Shown: positions 1-8,200 of the stretch, in pieces
Layout of the letters: each line of letters begins with the position of its first letter
Position numbering within the stretch: the first letter of the stretch is position 1
Assembly: GCA_035760645.1 (NCBI GenBank)
Contig: DASTSO010000070.1
Span: forward strand, 1-17,146
Direction of reading: 5' to 3'
Length of the DNA: 17,146 bases
Source of the DNA: DASSTY01 sp035760645
Lineage (GTDB): Bacteria; Gemmatimonadota; Gemmatimonadetes; Gemmatimonadales; GWC2-71-9
Translations under genes and position numbers: made by a program
Notes under the pieces: model-generated
The model's database searches: none
What the model saw: only the letters and a program-made list of their open reading frames with translations
Told to the model about the DNA's origin: nothing

Positions 1-195
1 GCGGCAGAACTCGAGGATGTCGTGCTGGGTGAGGCGCAGGTGCTCGAGGAGCTCCCAGGGCGAATAGGGGAGATCGGCCGGCCGGGTGCCCTGCAGGGCG
101 AGCGGCAGCGGCGCGGCCGCGGCGTCGAACCCGGCGTGCGCATCCTCCCACTCGAGGAAACGGGCCAGGTGCAGACGCAGGGTGTCGGGCGACAT
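1..195 (-). CDS. DinB-family protein (N-terminal part, runs off the left edge)
   Basis: Reading the minus strand from ATG at 195 to the window edge gives 65 uninterrupted residues with no stop, so only the N-terminus is present. The fragment has an N-terminal helix with DAHAGF (residues 19-23) and the block YSPWELLEHLRLTQHDILEF (44-63), which I recognise as the helix of DinB/DUF664-like four-helix proteins; His20, His52 and His58 fall where that fold usually places metal ligands. DinB-like proteins are small cytoplasmic metal-binding proteins; many have thiol-transferase roles (mycothiol or bacillithiol dependent) and most are uncharacterised. An in-frame GTG at 270 would add 25 Pro/Arg-rich residues and is less likely. 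It diverges from the response regulator at 575. The family is fairly sure; substrate and exact role cannot be read. Confidence 0.75.
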   Translation of the reverse strand, partial: MSPDTLRLHLARFLEWEDAHAGFDAAAAPLPLALQGTRPADLPYSPWELLEHLRLTQHDILEFCR

Positions 196-574
196 GCGAA
201 TCTCGCGGCGCGGGTGACGCGGCAGGGCGGCGCGGCCGCCGGGCGGCGGCGTACGGTCATTGAACGTCACGGCCGCGGGGCCCGTGCGCGGTCGGGCGGC
301 GCTCCGGAGTTCTACGGATCCCGGGGGCGCATTTTGACCTGACGTGAACGTGTCGTTGAACGACCGATGGCACGTTCGTGTCGTTTCATACGTAGAATGG
401 CGCTACGTGGACCGGCGCCAGGGAGCACGGCGCCCCTCCGCGGAGGCCGGGGCGGGCGTCGGGGGCGTGCAACCAAATCGCGGGCCGGGTCCTCCAAGGA
501 TCAGGGGAGACGGTCGGTGCCGGGGCGGGGCCGGGCCGCGCGATCGCAGGACCGTGGGAGCGGTGGGCTGGACT
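196..574. other. Divergent intergenic region between the DinB-like gene and the regulator
   Basis: About 380 bases with no convincing gene. Open frames exist on both strands, but their translations are Arg/Gly/Pro-rich and resemble no protein. The stretch 331-410 is relatively AT-rich against its surroundings and is the likeliest promoter zone: it contains TTGACC (334-339), TTGAAC (356-361) and TAGAAT (393-398), though no pair has a standard -35/-10 spacing. It also holds a repeated motif (343-385, listed separately) and an inverted repeat ACGTAG/CTACGT (390-395 and 403-408) with a 7-nt centre. Confidence 0.5.
343..385. promoter_or_regulatory. Imperfect direct repeat, candidate regulator binding sites
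   Basis: Positions 343-357 (CGTGAACGTGTCGTT) and 371-385 (CACGTTCGTGTCGTT) match at 11 of 15 bases, with the last nine identical, and lie 28 bp apart, close to three helical turns. Each copy contains a small palindrome: ACGTGAACGT at 342-351 and CACGTTCGTG at 371-380. The spacing places both on nearly the same face of DNA. They lie in the only AT-enriched part of the divergent region, so they could be operator sites for the adjacent winged-helix regulator or another factor. The repeat is seen; the function is inferred. Confidence 0.35.
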
Positions 575-1399
575 ATGATACCGGTTGGCGGCAGTCACGA
601 ACTTCCATCCGGCGGGTATGCCCGGATGCCCGCGGCGCCCGGCGGCGCCGCGGTCCCCTCGGCGGCGCCGGCCGCCGGCGCGCTCCAGCCGGAGCGGCGC
701 AACGAGGTGCGCGTCTTCGTGGTCGAGAGCGACACGATGAGCGCCCAGGATCTGCGGACCAGTCTGGAGCTCGCCGGGTACACCGTCGAGGTCGCGCGCG
801 ACCATCTGCGGGCCCGGCTGCAGGCGCCGAGCTTCAAGCCCCATCTCATGCTGCTGAGCGGGATGCTGCTCGAGGCCTCGGGCTTCCAGCTGCTCAACGA
901 GCTGCGCAGCCGCCCCGACATCCCGGTCCTCATCCTCGGCCTCCACGTCGCGCTGGCGGAGTCCATTCCCGGCTTCCGGCTCGGCTTCGACGACTTCCTG
1001 GTGCGGCCCTTCACCGCGCTGCAGCTCCACTGGCACGTGCGCGAGCTGCTCGAGCGCAGCGCCGTCTTCGAGCTGACGGTCGAGTCCTTCCCGGCGGATC
1101 CGCCGATCCGGTTCGGCACGGTGGCGGTCAACCCGCTGACCCACGAGGTGCATCACGGCGGCGTCGAGGTGAAGCTGCGCCCCCGCGAGTTCGACCTCCT
1201 CATGGCGCTCATCCGGCGCAACGGCCGCGTCGCCACGCGGCACGAGCTGCTCTCGGCCGTCTGGGGCTACGACACGAGCGTGGTCTCCCGCACGCTCGAC
1301 ACCCACGTGACCACGCTGCGGCAGAAGCTCGAGGACGACCCGGAGCACCCGCGCCACATCCTCACCGTGCGCAAGGTGGGCTACCGCTTCGAGCCCTGA
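575..1399 (+). CDS. OmpR-family response regulator with degenerate receiver domain
   Basis: With ATG at 575 the product is 274 aa. Residues about 45-163 form a receiver-like domain and 178-273 an OmpR/PhoB winged-helix DNA-binding domain, recognisable from LRPREFDLLMAL, ELLSAVWGYD and the final HILTVRKVGYRFEP. The receiver has lost the phosphorylation apparatus: the phosphoacceptor position in PHLMLLSGMLL is Ser95 rather than Asp, the acidic pair is Glu51/Ser52, the switch Thr/Ser is missing in LILGLHVA (119-126), and the conserved Lys is Arg144 in VRPF. It is therefore probably an atypical, phosphorylation-independent regulator. No histidine kinase gene lies beside it. The start is uncertain: the frame stays open upstream to 344, but that sequence (Arg/Gly-rich) does not look coding. 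GGGAG at 556-560 lies 14 nt before ATG 575, and ATG 626 is an alternative. The first 40 residues are Pro/Ala/Gly-rich and disordered. Target genes cannot be read. Confidence 0.85.
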   Translation: MIPVGGSHELPSGGYARMPAAPGGAAVPSAAPAAGALQPERRNEVRVFVVESDTMSAQDLRTSLELAGYTVEVARDHLRARLQAPSFKPHLMLLSGMLLEASGFQLLNELRSRPDIPVLILGLHVALAESIPGFRLGFDDFLVRPFTALQLHWHVRELLERSAVFELTVESFPADPPIRFGTVAVNPLTHEVHHGGVEVKLRPREFDLLMALIRRNGRVATRHELLSAVWGYDTSVVSRTLDTHVTTLRQKLEDDPEHPRHILTVRKVGYRFEP

Positions 1400-1432
1400 G
1401 CGGCGCCGGGGCCTGCACGGCCCCGGCGCCGC
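1400..1432 (+). terminator. Perfect 14-bp GC hairpin after the response regulator
   Basis: The arms at 1400-1413 and 1419-1432 (GCGGCGCCGGGGCC and its exact complement) flank a 5-nt loop TGCAC. The hairpin begins one base after the regulator stop codon. No T-run follows, so it fits a hairpin-only terminator or 3'-end stabiliser rather than a textbook intrinsic terminator. Confidence 0.65.
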
Positions 1433-1714
1433 ACGCTTGCAGGAGTTCCACCCAACCGTGACACGCCGCTGACCATCGCGGCGGCCGACCGTCGTACGTT
1501 GAACCCACCCTACGTCCCGCCTGGCACGGCCGCGCCGGCGCGGGACGCTCCCGACGGACTCGGTTCCTCACAGCAGTTCTCTCCGGTTCGACAACGCAGA
1601 CACGCCGGTGCGCACGTGCGCCGCCCGCAGGCGGCGTGCGCCCGGGCCGGGCAGCCGGCTGCCGCGCTCCGTCGCGGGGCCCCTGCCGGGCTACCCTCGA
1701 CGGAGGATGTCCGT
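1433..1714 (+). promoter_or_regulatory. Upstream/leader region of the TonB-receptor cluster
   Basis: About 280 bases without a supported gene. The frame of the receptor stays open upstream through here to a TTG at 1499, but the translation is Pro/Ala/Arg-rich and precedes the signal peptide, so it is not taken as coding. The 3' half can fold: 1610-1615 pairs with 1636-1641 and 1620-1625 with 1630-1635 (12 bp with a 4-nt bulge), and 1650-1663 is a perfect 14-bp palindrome GGCAGCCGGCTGCC. No promoter could be assigned with confidence; TTGAAC at 1499-1504 lacks a good -10. The ribosome binding site GGAGG at 1702-1706 closes the region. Confidence 0.4.
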
Positions 1715-4700
1715 ATGCAACCACGCGGTGTCAGCGCCTTCACGCGTGTCGCCCGGTCGCTGGTGAGCAGGTCGCTCACCCGACCGCTGGCGCTCGCGGC
1801 CCTCGCGCTGGTCGGAGGGGCCACCCTGGCCCACGCCCAGGCGACCGGGAAGATCGAAGGCCGGGTGCGCGATCAGGCCGGCGCCCCGATCGCCAATGCC
1901 CAGGTGTTCATCGTCGGCACGGCGTTCAACGCCACGACGAACCCGCAGGGCTACTACTTCCTCAACAACGTGCCCGCCGGCTCGGTCGTCATGCGCGCCG
2001 CGTTCGTCGGGTACCGGCCGGTGCAGGTGGAAGGCCTCCGCGTCCTGGCGGGCCAGACCATCACCCAGGACTTCGCGCTGGAGAAGACGGTCGTCCAGCT
2101 CGAGGAGGTGCAGGTCGTCACGACCACGCAGCCCTTGGTGCCGCGGGACGAGGTGGCGACGAAGCAGCGCATCGACGGCGAGATGGCCGCCAAGCTGCCG
2201 GTCGACCGCATCAACCAGGTCCTGGCGCTCCAGCCGGGCGTCGTCGCCAACACGGGGCGCAGCCAGCTGTCGATCCGCGGCGGCCGCTCGGACGAGAACG
2301 CGACCTACGTCGACGGCGTGCCGGTCGCGCCGGGCGCGCGCAACAGCGGCGCCTCGGCCAACGCCGCCAACCCCGGGACGACCGGCACCGGCGTCGTCGG
2401 CCCCGGCAACCGGATCGACATCTCGACCACCGGCCTCGAAGAGGCCTCGGTGACGACGGGCGCCTCCTCGGCCGAGTTCGGCAACGCGCAGTCGGGCGTC
2501 ATCAACATCGCGACCCGCACCGGCAGCGCGACGGGCTACAACGCGCACCTCGGCTTCGAGAGCGACGAGCCGTTCGGCAAGAACACCTCGTTCGGCTACA
2601 ACCGGATCGAGGCGAGCTTCGGCGGGCCGCTGCCGATCCTCAAGGGGCTGACGTTCTACGTCGGCGGCGATCTCGAGGGCAACAAGGCGAACGGCAACCC
2701 CACGGCGGGGAGCGGCCTGCTGGGCCTGGGCGGCAAGGGCGCGGAGACCACGCCCATCTTCGTTCTCGCCGGCGTGGACACCACGGTGAGCTTCACCGAC
2801 ACGAGCGGCGTCACGACGACGGCCCCGATCCAGGCGTACGCGATCTACCGCGGCGACTGCAGCCAGTTCAGCCAGAGCGTCAATCCCGGCATCGCCAGCA
2901 ACTACGGCCAGAGCTGTCACGGGGTGCGCGCACCCTCCTCGAGCAGCTCGAGCTACCGGGTCAACGGCAAGCTGAACTTCTCCTACGGCACCGGCTCGAA
3001 GCTCGCGCTCAGCGTCCTGGGCAACCAGACGCAGAACCGGGTGCTCGACTACGGCAACATCTTCGACCTCGGCAACCAGTTCGGCAACCGCGGCTGGAGC
3101 CGGGCGATCATCGCGAACTGGACGCAGAACCTGAGCAAGTCGGCCGAGCGCGCCCTCGCGCTCGACTCGTACTTCTCCTACCAGCTCGACCGGTACATCC
3201 AGTCGCCCTTCGGCCCCGGCTTCGGCCCCGGCACCGGCACGCTGGGCTTCTACGCCAAGCCGTACAAGTTCCTCTACGACTTCGACAACTTCCCGCTCGA
3301 CACCACCCTGGTGAACAACTTCCGCTTCTTCACCGGGGTCCGCTCGCCCACCGGCTTCGACGAGGGGCTGCAGAGCATCGATCTGGTGCTGAACAACCCC
3401 TACGGGGAGCGGACGAACGACTACAACACCTTCAGCTCCGCGTCCGCCTTCGTGACGGCGGGCTTCGCCGACGCGGGCGGCCCGAACGCCACCCGCCTGT
3501 TCCTGCAGCGCGAGAACCGGACGATCGGCAAGTCCACCCTCGACTGGCAGGCGGACCGCTACAACCGCATCCGCCTGGGCGGCGAGTTCACCAAGTACCA
3601 CATCGAGAACCTGCAGACGAGCCTCGTCACCGAGATCTTCGGCGACGCCTACATCGAGAACCCGCTCCGCTGGGCCGGCTTCCTCGAGGACCGGCTCGAC
3701 CTGGGCGACCTCGTCCTCGTCGGCGGCGTGCGCTACGACTGGTACGACTCGCGGGCCAGCCACCCGGTCTTCGTCTGCGACGCGGCCCAGGACGCGGCCG
3801 ACGGCACGACGAACGGCTTCTGCGGCGACGCGCTGGCGGTGGGCGATACCACGTTCACGCCGCGGATCGCGACGAACCCGTCGTTCAACCCGGCGAACCC
3901 CACCCAGTTCCTCCTCCGCGACCAGAGCCACCACTACCTGAGCCCGCACGTGCAGGTGTCGTTCCCGGTCACCGACCGGACGAACTTCCGCCTCTCGTAC
4001 GCGCACCAGGTGCAGGCGCCGGACTTCTCGCTGATCTACACCGGGATCAACACCGACCTGGCCGAGACCAACACCAACCAGGCCTACGGCACCGACATCG
4101 ATTTCGGCAAGACGATCACCTTCGAGTTCGGCATCCGCCACGCGTTCAGCGACGACATGGTGCTCGACCTCGCCGCGTACAACAAGGACAACGTGGCGAA
4201 CCCGACGATCCGCCTGATCCGGAGCTACGACCCGAACCGCCGCCAGTCGGGCGACGTGCGCTACGTGACGAACCTCGACTTCGGCAACACGCGCGGCATC
4301 GACGTGCGGCTCGACCGGCGCTTCGGCAACATCTTCAACGGCACCATCTCCTACAGCTTCCAGCAGGCCCGGAGCACGGGGTCGGATCCGTTCACGTACA
4401 ACGCCTTCGGCGCGCGCATCATCAACGCCGTCTCGGGCGCCAACCAGCCGCCCCCGCAGGCGACGATCCCGGTGTCGCAGAGCCGGCCGCACACCCTCGG
4501 CGGCGCCTTCAGCGCCTCGTTCCCGAGCGACTGGCAGCAGGGCACCGTGCTCGGCGCCATCCTCAGCGACTTCGGCGTCTTCACCACCTTCCAGTACGCC
4601 AGCGGTACGGCCTACACCCGCTGCGAGCAGCAGGGCAACGAGCAGGTCATCTCGGGCACCGTGTGCACGCGCGGCAACTACGTCGGCGGCCTCAACACCG

Positions 4701-5200
4701 CGCGGCTGCCCGCCTTCAAGGACCTGAGCATGCGCTTCACGAAGGGCTTCCGGGCCGGCGGGCTCAACCTCTCGGCCTTCCTCGACGCGCGCAACATCCT
4801 CAACCTGCGCAACGTGCTGGCCGTCTACGTCACGACCAACGACGTGACCAACGCGGTGGAGCAGCAGCGCTACTTCGCGGCCGACTCCGCCCGGCTCGCC
4901 GCCCAGGCGACCGCCGCGGGGGTCTACGGGGCCGACGGCACGGTGGACCTCACCTTCGGCGGCGCGGGCGCGAACGGCTGCGGCACGTTCACGACCGAGA
5001 CCGGCGCGAGCGCCATCACCGCGGTGCAGGACTGCGTCTATCTCGTGCGCGCCGAGCAGCGCTGGGGCAACGGCGACGGCCAGTTCACCCTCGCCGAGCA
5101 GCAGCGGGCGTTCAAGGCGGTTTACGACGTGTTCCGGGGGGAGAACAACTTCCTCGGGGCGGGCCGCCGCCTCCGTCTCGGCCTGGAGCTCGACTTCTAG
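1715..5200 (+). CDS. TonB-dependent receptor with carboxypeptidase-regulatory-like N-terminal domain
   Basis: The product is 1161 aa from ATG 1715, chosen because GGAGG lies 8 nt upstream and a signal peptide follows at once (Arg-rich start, hydrophobic stretch about 24-38, cleavage likely after AHA at 39-41). Residues about 44-125 form a CarboxypepD_reg-like beta-sandwich (GKIEGRVRDQAGAPIANAQV). A TonB plug starts near 131 (QLEEVQVVTTTQP) and includes SIRGGRSDENATYVDGVPV (186-204) and EFGNAQSGVINIAT. The rest is a 22-strand-type barrel ending in Phe (LRLGLELDF), the usual barrel-assembly signal. Such receptors take up large substrates across the outer membrane using TonB energy; the substrate here is unknown. 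The eight cysteines all occur as four local pairs 14-19 residues apart, suggesting disulfide-closed loops. An EF-hand-like loop (NGDGQFTLAE) lies 45 residues from the end. It is the first gene of a three-gene cluster with an exported T9SS-type protein and a PorV/PorQ protein. The long open frame on the opposite strand is a GC-bias shadow. Confidence 0.92.
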   Translation: MQPRGVSAFTRVARSLVSRSLTRPLALAALALVGGATLAHAQATGKIEGRVRDQAGAPIANAQVFIVGTAFNATTNPQGYYFLNNVPAGSVVMRAAFVGYRPVQVEGLRVLAGQTITQDFALEKTVVQLEEVQVVTTTQPLVPRDEVATKQRIDGEMAAKLPVDRINQVLALQPGVVANTGRSQLSIRGGRSDENATYVDGVPVAPGARNSGASANAANPGTTGTGVVGPGNRIDISTTGLEEASVTTGASSAEFGNAQSGVINIATRTGSATGYNAHLGFESDEPFGKNTSFGYNRIEASFGGPLPILKGLTFYVGGDLEGNKANGNPTAGSGLLGLGGKGAETTPIFVLAGVDTTVSFTDTSGVTTTAPIQAYAIYRGDCSQFSQSVNPGIASNYGQSCHGVRAPSSSSSSYRVNGKLNFSYGTGSKLALSVLGNQTQNRVLDYGNIFDLGNQFGNRGWSRAIIANWTQNLSKSAERALALDSYFSYQLDRYIQSPFGPGFGPGTGTLGFYAKPYKFLYDFDNFPLDTTLVNNFRFFTGVRSPTGFDEGLQSIDLVLNNPYGERTNDYNTFSSASAFVTAGFADAGGPNATRLFLQRENRTIGKSTLDWQADRYNRIRLGGEFTKYHIENLQTSLVTEIFGDAYIENPLRWAGFLEDRLDLGDLVLVGGVRYDWYDSRASHPVFVCDAAQDAADGTTNGFCGDALAVGDTTFTPRIATNPSFNPANPTQFLLRDQSHHYLSPHVQVSFPVTDRTNFRLSYAHQVQAPDFSLIYTGINTDLAETNTNQAYGTDIDFGKTITFEFGIRHAFSDDMVLDLAAYNKDNVANPTIRLIRSYDPNRRQSGDVRYVTNLDFGNTRGIDVRLDRRFGNIFNGTISYSFQQARSTGSDPFTYNAFGARIINAVSGANQPPPQATIPVSQSRPHTLGGAFSASFPSDWQQGTVLGAILSDFGVFTTFQYASGTAYTRCEQQGNEQVISGTVCTRGNYVGGLNTARLPAFKDLSMRFTKGFRAGGLNLSAFLDARNILNLRNVLAVYVTTNDVTNAVEQQRYFAADSARLAAQATAAGVYGADGTVDLTFGGAGANGCGTFTTETGASAITAVQDCVYLVRAEQRWGNGDGQFTLAEQQRAFKAVYDVFRGENNFLGAGRRLRLGLELDF

Positions 5201-5208
5201 CGAGGACC

Positions 5209-5248
5209 CGCGCGGCCGCCCGCCGCGAACGGGCCGGGCGGCCGCGCG
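5209..5248 (+). other. 14-bp intercistronic hairpin between receptor and secreted protein
   Basis: The arms at 5209-5222 and 5235-5248 (CGCGCGGCCGCCCG and its complement) are perfect and enclose a 12-nt loop. It lies 8 nt after the receptor stop and 20 nt before the next start, without a T-run. It may be a partial terminator, a processing site or a 3'-end stabiliser that sets different levels for the two cistrons; the sequence alone cannot say which. Confidence 0.55.
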
Positions 5249-5268
5249 CCCATCTGAGTGAGGGTGCC

Positions 5269-8200
5269 ATGCAATTCATGACTCGTACGCGGGGCAGCGT
5301 GCTCGCCGGGCTCGTCGTGCTGGCGCTGGCGGCGCTCGTGCCGGCGGTGGCCGGCGCCAAGCCCCAACCGGGCGCGCAGCCGCGCCATGGGTTCCGCCTC
5401 TTCGCCCGGCCGCTCGGCGCGCTGACGGGCAATCGCATCTACTGCGGCCTGTCGGCCACGGGCGAGGTCTGCGTCGACTCGACCAACTCCTCGACCATCG
5501 GCGGCGGCTTCTGGCCGAAGGGCACGGGCGACCAGTACATCTTCAACTCGGGCCTGCAGGTGGCCGGCATCATCGGCCCCGACGGCGGCCCGTGGGCCGG
5601 CGACACCACCGGCATGTTCCTCTTCGACCCGAAGGGCAACCAGGCGCACGGCGAGCAGGTCCAGCCGATCTTCAACGCCGCCAACCAGGACGATCTGAGC
5701 AACTGGCCCGCCGCCGCCAACATCCCGCAGGGCGACGCGGTGGCCGACCTCTTCGCCCCCGCGCTCCAGGGGCAGAAGACGGCGAGCGCGAGCGACGTCT
5801 GGTGGCTCACCTGGGACGGCAACCCGGCCAACAACAACGGCCGGCCCCACCCGCTCGGCATCATGGTCGAGCAGCGCGGCATGGCGTTCAACGCGCCCCG
5901 GGGCAACGAGGACATCATCTATTTCATCTACACCTTCTACAACATCACCTCGAGCGACCCCGCCGCCTACGCCGCCATCCGGCCGGCGATGCGCGACATC
6001 GCGATCCAGCAGGGGCAGAAGTACCACCAGCTCAACCCGGTCGTGCCGCCCAACGGCTACACCATCACGAACATGTTCGCGGCCTTCGCCGCCGACAACG
6101 ACGTGACCGGCGAGGACTCGGGCAACAACTACTCCTCGGTGAACCTGCCCTTCGCCCTCGGCTACTCCTATCACAAGTCGTTCGCCGGGAACGCCGCGTT
6201 CCCCGGCTGGCAGTTCGACCCCTCGATCTTCAGCGGCAACCAGTTCGCCGGCACCGGGTTCATCGGCGTCAAGTACCTGAAGAGCCCCACCGGCCCCGGC
6301 GAGATCCAGCTCTTCGGCGTCACGCAGAACGGCGGCGCCTTCAACGACCCGCAGAACGTCGTGCAGCTCGACCGCTACCTCTCGGGCCAGCTCGGGCCGC
6401 AGGACCAGCCCTGCAACGTGGCCGGCGGCGCCGCGGCGCACATCTGCTACGTCGCCCAGACTCCGTCGGACACCCGGTTCTTCCAGTCCTCCACCCCGCT
6501 CACGCTCAAGCCGGGCGAGTTCGGCACGATCGTCGTGGCCTACATCTTCGCCGCGCCGACCTCGACGCCGGGCTTCATCGGCGGCCCCGGCGTGGACCTG
6601 CCGCCGGGCAACCCGCACGTGAACGACAACGTCGCGACCCTCACGGCGGGCAACGTGAACACGGTGGACCGCATCACCGGCTTCCGCAGCTTCCGCGACC
6701 TCAACGGCGACGGCAAGCCGCAGCAGTCGGAGTTCACCGTGGCCTCGGGCTCGCTGCTGGCCAAGGCGCTCACGGCCCAGTCGGTCTTCGACGCCAAGTT
6801 CCTGCTGCCGGCGCCGCCGGCCACGCCCGACTTCTTCCTCGTCCCCGGCGACAACCAGGTGACGGTCATCTGGAAGCCGAGCGCGACGGAGACGATCGGC
6901 GACCCCTACTTCCAGATCGCCGGCCAGCCCACGACGGTCGACCCGGTCACCGGCTCGGTCGTGCCCAACCCGCTGTATGACCCGAACTATCGGCAGTTCG
7001 ACGTCGAGGGCTACCGGATCTACCGCGGCCGGGTGAACTCGCCCAACGAGCTCCGGCTCGTCGCGCAGTTCGACTACAGCGGCACGACGATGCCCGACTT
7101 CTTCGGCGTCGTGAACCCGACCACCGACTGCGCGCCCGAGCTCGGCGTGCCGCCGGCCCCGACGCCCGCCTGTCCGTTCCTGCCGATCGCCCCCGGCACG
7201 GCGGCCAACCCGACCGCCTCGGTGACCGTCCCGCTCACGGGCCCGATCATCCAGGCGACCTCGCGCCAGAAGCTCTCGGGAGACACCTCGGTGATCATCA
7301 CCGGGGCCGACACCGCGCTCACCGGCGGGAACTCGGCCGCCTGCGCCCCGTCGGTCTGCCCGCCGCTGGAGGACACGCAGGTGCCGTTCACCTTCGTGGA
7401 CCACAACGTCCGCAACGGCTTCCGCTACTTCTACAGCGTCACCGCGTTCGACGTCAACTCGATCCGCTCCGGGCCCTCGAGCCAGGAGTCGTCGCGCTCG
7501 GCCACGAAGGACGTGACGCCGAACCCGCCCGCCTCCAACCTGCAGGCCGCCGTGCAGGTGGCGCTCTCGCTGCAGGGCCGCGGCAAGGTGCTGGACTTCA
7601 CGGCCAAGGATCCGGCGCTCGATCCCGCCTCCGGCCGCTTCGCCGGCCCGATGGCGCCGGCCAACGGCTTCCTGTTCGGCCTGGCCGGCCTCGCCCAGGA
7701 GGTGCTCGCGGGCGGCGCGGCCGGCACGTTCTCGGTGACGCTCGACAGCCTCCAGCTCGGCTCGAGCCTCGCGGGCACGCCGACCACGTACTGGCTGACC
7801 GGCACCTCGGCGGCCGGGACGAAGACCCAGTTCTTCCTGCCGCTGACGCAGGCCGCAGGCGAGGACTCGACCACCGCGTTCGCCTACTTCAGCGCGCTGC
7901 CCGTCAACGCCGCGGCCGCCGGCCGCTTCGGCGGCAACGCGAGCTTCGGCCTGAACGCGCGCTTCGACCAGAAGCTCGCCGGCGACTACTACACGACCCA
8001 GTACGGGCGCGGGTGCGTCAACGGCGCCACGGGCTTCACGTCGAACGACATCGGCCTGGGCTGCGAGTACAACGGCTCGCGCTGGTTCGACGGCCCCTCG
8101 CCGGAGAAGAACGAGACGGTGGCGGATCCGAACGGGAACAACCCCTTCTGGTTCATCGCCGACCCGACGTCCAACACGGTGCACGACGTGCCGGTGAACT

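Noticed and set aside
344..574. N-terminal extension of the response regulator to an ATG at 344
   Set aside because: The 77 added residues are Arg/Gly-rich, precede the receiver fold and overlap the probable promoter.
1499..1714. N-terminal extension of the TonB receptor to a TTG at 1499
   Set aside because: It would bury the signal peptide and ignore the well-placed GGAGG before ATG 1715.
1691..4492. 933-codon open frame antisense to the TonB receptor
   Set aside because: Same low-complexity antisense pattern; no start signal or recognisable motif.
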